Notes under the pieces: model-generated
Told to the model about the DNA's origin: nothing
The model's database searches: none
The model's input: only the letters and a program-made list of their open reading frames with translations
In this document: piece by piece, positions 1-6,467 of the stretch
How the letters are laid out: every line of letters begins with the position of its first letter
Position numbering within the stretch: position 1 is the stretch's first letter
Source of the DNA: JBARDN01 sp963755705
Lineage (GTDB): Bacteria; Desulfobacterota; Binatia; Binatales; Binataceae
NCBI GenBank assembly: GCA_963755705.1
Contig: CAVWKW010000001.1
Location: 186,001-250,000, forward strand
Reading direction: 5' to 3'
Length of the DNA: 64,000 bases
Program-made: the position numbers and the translations under genes

Positions 1-309
1 AGGTTCCGGCCTTATGCCTGCCGCATTTGGCGATCGCACTTCACCTCGGATCGGAATTGAACGGCGCCCGTTTGCTGACCTCACGATGCGCGAGCGCGCT
101 GCTACGGGCTGCCGAAGACATGCGCCATCACGCGCTGAAGCACGACGCGATCCGGCGCGGCCTTATGTCGGGGGATGAGCGCGATGCGCATCACACCGGC
201 CTCAGAAAATTAACCGGCGACATGCTGCTGACACTCCCGCCTCGAGGGGACGACCGCCTCTAAGCGTCTGCAAGCCGCCTATGCAAATGCGGAACGAGAT
301 TACTCGCGA
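1..309 (+). other. Left-edge region, no confident gene
   Basis: A reading frame open from the window edge (codons from base 3) runs to a stop at 261-263 and could be the 3' end of a gene beginning outside the window, but its product resembles nothing I recognise. A second frame from base 1 ends at bases 58-60 with a short Cys-x2-Cys tail (YACRIC) that could be the last residues of a zinc-ribbon protein. Neither can be judged without upstream sequence. The MFS gene starts at 310. Confidence 0.25.
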
Positions 310-1518
310 ATGGATCGACAATCAGAGCCTGTAATTCGCGGAGTTGAGGACCTCGATTCCGGCACGCGGTTGTTCAACCGGAACATCGCGGGCATGTGTT
401 TGGCAAGTCTACTCTCCGATCTCGGGCATGAAATGGCGACCTCGATCCTGCCGCTGTTCCTGATCGCGATTGGAGCATCGCCCTCGGCGCTAGGAATTAT
501 TGAGGGCGCATCCGACGGAGCCGCGACGTTCGCCAAACTGCTTGGCGGCAGGATCGCGGACCACAAGGGTTTGCGCCAAAAGGTCGCAAGCCTCGGATAT
601 TTGGTGACGGGTCTTGCAACCGGATCGTTTGCTGCAGCGACGACCTGGATCGAGTTGCTGATTGCACGGACAGTCGGATGGTTCGGCAGAGGAACGCGGG
701 GACCATCACGCGACAATCTGCTGGTCGATTCAGTGCCACGCGCGAGGATCGGCGCGGCCCTTGGGATCCATCGGACCGCCGATACTCTGGGAGCGATCCT
801 GGGTCCGCTGGCCGCGATGTTCCTGCTCCATCGAATCGGGTTCCGTAACATCTTTCTGCTGAGCCTCGTGCCGGGTGTGCTTGCGGCTGCGGCTTTTTAC
901 TTCTTTGTCCGCGAACCCAATGGCGAGGCCGTGGCGCAAGGGCAGACGATTCAGGGTTGGGATGTGGCCCTGCCATCCCGCTTCCGAATGTTTCTCGCCA
1001 CAATTTTGCTGTTTGGAGTCGGAGATTTCGCCCACAGCATGCTGGTGCTCAGGGCCGCACAACTGCTCGGATCAACACCCAAGGCGATGAGCATCGCCGT
1101 TGGTCTGTACGTCATCCACAACACGGCGCACGCCGCGTTGTCTTATCCAATCGGAGTCATAGGCGACCGGATCGAGCGCCGGCGCCTTCTTGCTGCCGCC
1201 TACGTGATCGCTGCGATCGCCGCGGCCGGTTTCGCCATCGGACCACACAGCGTGGGCGCATTGGCGGTGCTCTTTATTCTCGAGGGCGCGGTGATGGCGG
1301 CGCAGGAGACGCTCGATTCAGCCGTCGCGACCGATATGTTGCCAGCCGACTCGCGCGGGGCGGGATTTGGCGTATTGAATGCGACGAGCGGAGTCGGCGA
1401 CTTCGTGTCGAGCATCGTGGTCGGATTTCTTTGGACCGGCTTCTCTGGCCACATAGCCTTCGCGTATAGCGCAATCTTAAGCGCACTGGCGGCGGTAATG
1501 ATGACTTGGGCGATCTGA
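310..1518 (+). CDS. MFS transporter
   Basis: A 402-residue integral membrane protein of the major facilitator superfamily, a proton-coupled or uniport carrier of small molecules. About twelve hydrophobic segments are visible. The loop between segments 2 and 3 carries the MFS signature (LGGRIADHKGLRQK, around residues 76-89), and a second conserved loop, WFGRGTRGPSRDNLL, lies near residue 120, as in a subgroup of drug/metabolite:H+ antiporter-like carriers. The substrate cannot be read from sequence. The ATG at 310 leaves a hydrophilic 25-residue cytoplasmic N-terminus; the ribosome site is weak. The next gene on this strand begins about 100 bp downstream. It may be chromosomal or passenger DNA, because the left border of the neighbouring mobile element is not visible. 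Confidence 0.85.
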   Translation: MDRQSEPVIRGVEDLDSGTRLFNRNIAGMCLASLLSDLGHEMATSILPLFLIAIGASPSALGIIEGASDGAATFAKLLGGRIADHKGLRQKVASLGYLVTGLATGSFAAATTWIELLIARTVGWFGRGTRGPSRDNLLVDSVPRARIGAALGIHRTADTLGAILGPLAAMFLLHRIGFRNIFLLSLVPGVLAAAAFYFFVREPNGEAVAQGQTIQGWDVALPSRFRMFLATILLFGVGDFAHSMLVLRAAQLLGSTPKAMSIAVGLYVIHNTAHAALSYPIGVIGDRIERRRLLAAAYVIAAIAAAGFAIGPHSVGALAVLFILEGAVMAAQETLDSAVATDMLPADSRGAGFGVLNATSGVGDFVSSIVVGFLWTGFSGHIAFAYSAILSALAAVMMTWAI

Positions 1519-1616
1519 GAGAAATAGCTGGGCCTGGTGACGAGGATGATGGATTCCTTTTGCGGAGCAGCCGCGCAAACCAGCACGGCAAAAAGCGATC
1601 GTCTGGGTCGCTGTCC

Positions 1617-2033
1617 ATGAACTATTCGCACACGTTAAGACTTTCGATCGTGATGCGCGCGGTTGAGGACGCGGTAATCGAGATCGAGCGCGCGCTTGAA
1701 CCCGCATCGAAAGCTCCCCAGCGCGTGATGACCGATTATCAGAACGATCTCCCCGAATCCGCAAGGTTTGAGATGCGCAGGAAGCTTGAGGAGATTCGTA
1801 AAGCAATCCAGGATGCGAAAGATTGCTATGACTTGAACGTCGAAACCGTCTCTAATCGCCGGCGTCTCTCGACCAAATTGTCGATTCTCGCGATCGATGT
1901 GACTGAATGCAGACCTGAGTATATGCGCGGCTACGGTGAGGTGGCGCACGAAGAGCACGAGCCGCTTGACCAGCGGATGTTACAGTTAGAGGCTCTATTA
2001 AGCGACCTGAACAAACTTGCAAGCCAAGTCTAA
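1617..2033 (+). CDS. Hypothetical protein, helical
   Basis: A 138-residue protein of unknown function, read from the ATG at 1617. The same frame is open upstream to 1506, but the added residues are low-quality and overlap the end of the MFS gene. The product is rich in Glu, Arg and Leu with heptad-like spacing (residues 40-65 and 110-135), so it is probably an all-helical soluble protein. It has no signal peptide, membrane segment or metal motif. It follows the MFS gene on the same strand but no functional link is evident. Not recognised as a known family. Confidence 0.5.
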   Translation: MNYSHTLRLSIVMRAVEDAVIEIERALEPASKAPQRVMTDYQNDLPESARFEMRRKLEEIRKAIQDAKDCYDLNVETVSNRRRLSTKLSILAIDVTECRPEYMRGYGEVAHEEHEPLDQRMLQLEALLSDLNKLASQV

Positions 2034-2368
2034 AGCAGTCCCTTCTCAGGATTCACGCAGCGCAACGTGCATTCCGGCGCCCTGTTCGCTCCATCGAACG
2101 AACCGCATGCCCCTGCCGTGCCGTTGGTTAGGTTCTCTCATTTCCTCATTTCCGGATGGTGGGCGCACAGACAGATTGCCGCTCAGCACGGACGATCGAT
2201 GGGTAATTCGTTGCCGGCGTCGGCGACGTGCACGAGGGGCTCGCAAGATATCTACTGACAGCCAGCAAGGAACCGCCGTCCCGTCGAGGTGCGGGTGGCC
2301 TCGCGTCGTTGTCCAACTTCGCAGGCGGTTGCTCGGAGCCCAACCGCTTCCGGCAAGCATGCTGATAT
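2034..2368. other. Intergenic region, no gene seen
   Basis: About 335 bp between the orphan gene and the XRE regulator. Short open frames on both strands have arginine/proline-rich products typical of antisense noise in GC-rich DNA. The left end of the mobile element probably lies here or further left, but I could not find a copy of the tRNA-Sec-proximal sequence to mark it. Confidence 0.4.
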
Positions 2369-2378
2369 GCTAAATAGC
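2369..2378 (+). promoter_or_regulatory. Operator GCTA-NN-TAGC before XRE gene
   Basis: The palindrome GCTAAATAGC lies 6 bp upstream of the ATG at 2385. Its centre, TAAATA, fits a -10 hexamer, though the matching -35 is poor. The same GCTA-NN-TAGC core sits over the -10 of two other promoters in this element (3441-3450 and 9576-9585), so this copy probably mediates autoregulation. If transcription starts from this -10, the mRNA would be almost leaderless. Confidence 0.6.
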
Positions 2379-2384
2379 TCAGAG

Positions 2385-2708
2385 ATGAAAACCTTGGGAC
2401 AGTTTATCGTTGAGCGGCGCAAGGAGCTGGGGCTGGCGGGACGCGAGTTGGTGGCGGAGGTGCGCAACTCCGATGGCAAACCGATCTCGATTCCGTTCCT
2501 GGTTGACCTCGAACACGATCGCCGCAAGCCTTCCGACGAAGTCCTTGAACAACTCGCCAAGGTTCTCAAGGTCGATTCGGATGTGCTCTACTTTTTGGCA
2601 GGGCGGTTTCCAGCCGACCTCAGCGCGACGACCGTCAACAGCGCGCAGGAACTCGCCGCGGGCTGGAAGGCGTTTCGGCGAGAAGTAAGGCGCAAGAAGA
2701 AGCCGTGA
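2385..2708 (+). CDS. XRE-family repressor (ImmR-like)
   Basis: A 107-residue DNA-binding protein with an N-terminal helix-turn-helix of the XRE/Cro type (residues 1-65, with the recognition region around ISIPFLVDLEHDRRKPS) and a basic C-terminal tail. I chose ATG 2385 because an operator/-10 palindrome occupies 2369-2378; an in-frame ATG at 2367 would lie upstream of it. The stop overlaps the GTG start of an ImmA/IrrE-type metalloprotease gene. In ICEBs1 such a pair (ImmR repressor, ImmA anti-repressor protease) keeps an integrative element silent and releases it on a signal. Here it is the likely reader of the three GCTA-NN-TAGC sites. The fold is clear; the role is inferred from context. 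Confidence 0.8.
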   Translation: MKTLGQFIVERRKELGLAGRELVAEVRNSDGKPISIPFLVDLEHDRRKPSDEVLEQLAKVLKVDSDVLYFLAGRFPADLSATTVNSAQELAAGWKAFRREVRRKKKP

Positions 2709-3372
2709 AGATGATACCGGACAGGACCGGGCGCTTTCCGGAGCGTCCGCACTGGGAGATTCCGCGAGCTTGAGCAGATGTGCGAGGAGACGATTACCTC
2801 CTTTCTGCGCCAGCACTTCGGGTTTGAGCGCATCCCGGTTCCGACCGAAGCGGTCACGATGTTGATCGAGCGTGACGCCGCCGACCTCGATTTGGCGACG
2901 AATCTGTCCGATGATATTCACGAGGTGTTTGGTTCACCCAGTTTCGAGCGCGGCGAAAAGCCGCGTGGTCAAAATCGCGCGGGAGCTGTGGGAGCAACGG
3001 CATCGTAACAATCGCTTGCGCACGACGCTGACCCACGAATATGGCCACGTGATGCTGCACACGTGGCTGTACGACAAGTACGGCGCTGCCCGCGGTCCCG
3101 ACCGCTGTTACTGGCAGAGCCTGCTTCCGACCGAGCGGGTGGTGGACTGGTTTGAGTGGCAGGCGGGTTACGCCTCGGGTGCCTTGCTGATGCCGGAGAG
3201 CTTCGCGCGGCGCACGGTCGAGGCGTATTTCCAGAATCGCTCTGAGCGTCCGCCGGTCGCCAAGGGCTCGCCGGAAGCGTCAGCACTCTGCCAGCGTATA
3301 TCCCTCGCGTTCGATGTCTCCGTCGAAGCCGCCACCGTGCGGCTCAAGCAACTCGGCTATCTGACCGAGTAG
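2705..3372 (+). pseudogene. ImmA/IrrE-type metalloprotease, two frameshifts
   Basis: The three reading frames together spell one protein of the ImmA/IrrE family of zinc peptidases that cleave XRE repressors. Frame one starts at GTG 2705 (VKMIPDRTGRFPERPHWE) and stops at 2771-2773. Frame two continues from about 2763 (RELEQMCEE) through the N-terminal domain to about 2960. Frame three carries NRLRTTLTHEYGHVMLH, with the HEYGH zinc site, the DWFEWQAGYASGALLMP segment and the C-terminus to 3372. The second break falls in 'aagccgcgtggtc'; two extra bases (cg) there would restore KPRVVKIARELW. Either the gene is dead, which would leave the repressor without its protease, or the assembly has indels. 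Confidence 0.75.
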
Positions 3373-3419
3373 CTCCAACAACAAGCTCCCGACCATTTCG
3401 CGCCGACCGATCTTCGCGC

Positions 3420-3453
3420 TTGACACTCGCCCGATATCTCGCTACATAGCGAG
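3420..3453 (+). promoter_or_regulatory. Promoter with overlapping operator
   Basis: TTGACA (3420-3425), a 17-bp spacer and TACATA (3443-3448) form a good sigma-70-type promoter about 32 bp ahead of the pilin ATG. The -10 is buried in a perfect inverted repeat, CTCGCTA-CA-TAGCGAG (3438-3453), whose core GCTA-NN-TAGC recurs at 2369 and 9576. A GATAT box precedes the core by 3 bp (3433-3437), exactly as at 9568-9572. It probably drives the pilin-DUF2274 segment under control of the XRE repressor. Confidence 0.65.
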
Positions 3454-3486
3454 TTAGTCACGTAGCCAAACATCGGCAGATTGCCC

Positions 3487-3818
3487 ATGATCCAAGCCGC
3501 AATAGAGCAAGCGCCGAAATCGAACGTCAGATGGCTCATCGCCGCCTGCGCCGCCGCCCTGTTCACGCTTCGAGCCGAGCCGTCGCTGGGCCGCACCGAT
3601 ACGCAGGTGCCCTGCCGTGGGATCAGACGCTTGGCGCGATTCAAGACATGCTGGTCGGTCCCGTGGCTCACGCCGTAATAGTGCTGAACTTCGCCTTGTC
3701 GGCAATCCTATACGCGATCGGCAGCTACCCACGAGCAGGGCGCCTGCTGGCTGGCGGAGTAGCGGCTTGGGCCGCCCTGATCGCCGTCCAATTGCTGACT
3801 TACCTCGCGCCCTTCTGA
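3487..3818 (+). pseudogene. VirB2/TrbC-like pilin, frameshifted
   Basis: Two overlapping frames together look like a small pilin subunit of a type IV secretion system. The first (ATG 3487) gives a signal-peptide start (SNVRWLIAACAAALFTL). The second, one base off, gives SSRAVAGP followed by ALPWDQTLGAIQDMLVGPVA and two hydrophobic segments ending in ...LTYLAPF at 3818, the usual TrbC/VirB2 layout of short periplasmic segment then two membrane helices. The switch falls near 3570-3585; one missing base explains it. It is followed by DUF2274, a usual neighbour in trb clusters, but no other T4SS gene is present. The family call is by pattern, moderately sure. Confidence 0.6.
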
Positions 3819-3855
3819 GCAGTCCTTTCCAAGCAACCATTGGTGGAGGTCCGAT

Positions 3856-4128
3856 ATGAAACTCGCACGCATCGCAAAGCCGCTTCGTTCCATACAGGTA
3901 CGCGTGACGCTGGCCGGCGACCTGAATGCCGCCCTCGAAAGTTACGCGCGCTACTACGAGCACGTTCACGGCGACGCTGTGGATTCGAAGGCGCTGATTC
4001 CGGAGATTCTCAGTGCCTTCCTCCAAGCTGACCGTGAGTTCCAGATTTGGTCACATTCCAGCGGTGGCAGTCATCATCGCCGCCCCAGTTCGTCTTCGTC
4101 CAACGGCAGCGCCAAGGGCCAATCGTGA
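3856..4128 (+). CDS. DUF2274 family protein
   Basis: A 90-residue protein whose first 65 residues match the DUF2274 pattern: a short basic N-terminus, a strand VRVTLAGDLNAALESYARYY, then DSKALIPEILSAFLQADREF. DUF2274 genes of unknown function are commonly the last gene of trb-type conjugation clusters. The serine/glycine-rich tail (residues 66-90) looks disordered. It starts at ATG 3856 with a GGTGGAGG ribosome site (about 3841-3848) and follows the pilin remnant by 37 bp, so the two are probably cotranscribed from the promoter at 3420. Its presence without the rest of a trb operon suggests that the element lost its mating-pair genes. Confidence 0.65.
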   Translation: MKLARIAKPLRSIQVRVTLAGDLNAALESYARYYEHVHGDAVDSKALIPEILSAFLQADREFQIWSHSSGGSHHRRPSSSSSNGSAKGQS

Positions 4129-4152
4129 CTGCCATCAGCGGAAAGTCGGCTG

Positions 4153-4309
4153 ACGTGCTTCGCACGTGTTTGGGATTGACACGTCACTCATCGCCTGGAT
4201 GAACGCGATTCGTGCAAGTGCCCGTAAACATTGAGCAGACGCTGTCTACAGGAACACGTGCGAAGCCGTCTAAACCCCCGCCAAATCAGCGTAAACACCC
4301 GTCTACAGG
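4153..4309 (+). repeat. Candidate oriT: hairpin and repeated motifs
   Basis: The 200-bp gap before the RHH gene is dense in repeats. ACGTGC-TTC-GCACGT (4153-4167) is a perfect hairpin. An 11-bp inverted repeat pairs 4158-4168 with 4255-4265. GTCTACAGG occurs at 4244-4252 and 4301-4309, GTCTAAAC at 4268-4275, and CGTAAACA at 4223-4230 and 4290-4297. In R388-type systems oriT lies directly upstream of trwA and MOBF relaxases nick after a TGTCT motif; TGTCT followed by ACAGG occurs at 4243-4252. The region is the most likely transfer origin and RHH binding zone. This is inference; the nick site is not established. Confidence 0.45.
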
Positions 4310-4328
4310 CGGCTTTGGAGAAACAGCC

Positions 4329-4673
4329 ATGAGCACCCGATCGATCTCAACCCGAGTCCCGGAAGAAATTGCCGATCAGCTCGCGGCCGAAGCGCGCCGC
4401 CGAAGCGTCACCGAGAGCGACCTCATTCGCGAGATTCTCGCCGCGCGCTATCTCGGCGCCGCTCTGTCAGCGATGGAACCTCGGCCAAAAATCCAATCGT
4501 TGGATGAGTACGCGCAGCTCATCTTCGAGATCGCCAAGACTCGCTCCGTGATCCTGCATTCGCTGGACCACACGCTGGGAGCGGAGGTGGTCAACGAGAT
4601 CATCGACGCCGCCGAGCAGACCGCCAAGGAGCACGTCGCACAGGTGCTCAAGAGCAAGGAGACTTCGTCATGA
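4329..4673 (+). CDS. RHH DNA-binding protein (TrwA-like)
   Basis: A 114-residue protein beginning with a ribbon-helix-helix motif (STRSISTRVPEEIADQLAAE then helices to residue 45), the CopG/Arc-type DNA-binding fold, followed by a helical C-terminal half likely used for oligomerization. I chose ATG 4329, preceded by GGAG; the same frame is open further upstream through the repeat-rich region but that part is not protein-like. It lies immediately before a coupling protein and a MOBF relaxase (stop overlaps the next start by 4 bp), which is the trwA-trwB-trwC order of R388, where TrwA binds oriT, stimulates nicking and represses its operon. The same role here is inferred from position. Confidence 0.75.
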   Translation: MSTRSISTRVPEEIADQLAAEARRRSVTESDLIREILAARYLGAALSAMEPRPKIQSLDEYAQLIFEIAKTRSVILHSLDHTLGAEVVNEIIDAAEQTAKEHVAQVLKSKETSS

Positions 4674-6464
4674 CGCCCATCATTCGTCAGGCAATCCACG
4701 AACACGCCCTTTATGCTTCGCTGGAGTTCAGACTCAGAGAGGCGCTCCGTTACCTTCTCGTGACCGCGGCGCTTTGGGTCGAGATGACCGTGTGCCTGGT
4801 CTGGCACTGGAGCGGGCCATTACGGCGGTCCGGCCGCGCATCGCTACTTCATCCGCTGGGTTCTGGCGTGGTTCCTGACCCAGGAGATTCCGCTGAGCTT
4901 CGCCTCGCTTCCCTATCGCGGCGGGCGCTACACCATCGCCAGCATGTACGCCTTTCTCAATTACAAGTATTACCTCGGCGGTTCGTTCGCTGCATGGTAC
5001 TGGCACTACGCACCATGGGGAGCGGCGCTCACCGGTCTGATCGAAGCCGCCGCCGTAGCGGTTCTCTTGGTGCGCCGCGGTCCGGGCGAAGCCAGACATA
5101 TTCGCGGCGTCACTCTCGTTCCAGCGCGCAAACTCGCCCGCAGGCTGGGCGGCCGCGCGGGCATTCGGCTCGCTGGCGTTCGCATACCGCGCGCGCTGGA
5201 GTGCCAACACTTTCTGGTCACCGGCTCGACCGGGTCCGGCAAGTCGGTCGCGATACGTTCGCTGCTTCGGCAGATTGAGCAGCGCGGTGAAACCGCGGTC
5301 GTGGTCAACCCGGAGTGCGAGTTCGTCTCGGAGTTCTATCAACCCGGGCGCGGTGACTTCATCCTCAATCCGCTCGATGCCCGTTGCCCGCGCTGGTCAC
5401 CGTGGCGCGAGCTGCGCGATGAAAGTCACGACGCCGACTGCGAGGCGCTGGCCGCCTCGCTGCTCCCTGACCCACCGGACGCGTATCACGAGGGCGGAGC
5501 GAGCTTCTTTTTCCGTCAGAGCAGCCGGACGCTGCTGACCAGCATCTTCCGGATCGCCGAGCCCAGGGAAGCGTCGTCGATCCCGCGCCTGCTCACGCTG
5601 CCGCGGGCCGAACTCAGACGGGCGCTGGCAGGAACGCCAGCCGAAGCGCTGATCGATCCCGGAGCGCACGAGCAGGGCGCCGGCATCGTCGCTACCGCGG
5701 CAAACGCGACCAAGGCCTTTCACTACCTGCCTGAGAACGCGCCGCGAAGTTGGAGTGCACTCGATTGGTCGGCGAAGCGGTCGGGCTGGCTGTTTCTGAC
5801 CTCGTCCGAGGAATCCAAAGACGCGGCGCTTCAGTTGCAGAGCGTGTGGCTGGATTGCATCATCCACCGGCTGCTGAGCCGGGAACTTATGCCGCGCCGA
5901 CGGGAACAGGTCTGGATCGTTGCAGACGAGCTTCCGGTCCTGAGACGGCAAGCGAAGCTCGAGGATCTGGTCGTCCGCGGACGCAAGCGCGGGTTGGCGG
6001 TCGTGCTCGGCTTTCAGGCTATTACGCAACTGCGGACCATCTACGGCGTCAACCAGGCCGCCACCTTGGTCGCCTCGCCCGCCACCAAGCTGATTCTCAG
6101 AACCGGCGAACCTGAGACCGCCCAATGGTGCAGCGCGCAGATCGGCGAGCGCGAGGTTGAGCGCGGCCACCTGAGCGCCAACGCGAGTCATCGAGAGCAA
6201 TACTCGTTCGGTATCCGCGAACAGCGAACGACGGAACCGGCGGTGATGGCCGCCGAGATGCAGCTGCTCCAGCCGCTGTCGGGCTACCTCTGCGTCACCG
6301 GTCATCACCGCTCGTTGGTGCGCCTCGACTGTCTCGCACCACAAGTCCGACAGGAAGCTTTCATCCCGCGCGTCAATCCGCCCGCGCTGGTGAAGCCAGC
6401 GCGGCGATCGCAGGTGATCGCGCTTGGTCCCGCAGCGGCGTGCAAACGCAGGAAACGGATCTGA
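4670..6464 (+). CDS. Conjugative coupling protein, TrwB/TraD type (frameshift)
   Basis: An inner-membrane ATPase that hands the relaxase-DNA complex to a secretion channel. The ATG at 4670 overlaps the RHH stop (ATGA). The first 45 codons give a membrane segment (YLLVTAALWVEMTVCLVWHW); near 4810 the frame shifts by one, and the second frame continues HRYFIRWVLAWFLTQ, another membrane segment, then the ATPase domain to 6464. An ATG inside the second frame at 4944 alone would lack the N-terminus. Walker A is GSTGSGKS (about 5222-5245) and Walker B is VWIVADE (about 5911-5931), followed by a GFQAITQL motif. Either the N-terminal frame break is real or it is an assembly indel. The relaxase gene follows 3 bp later. 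Confidence 0.8.
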
Positions 6465-6467
6465 GCC

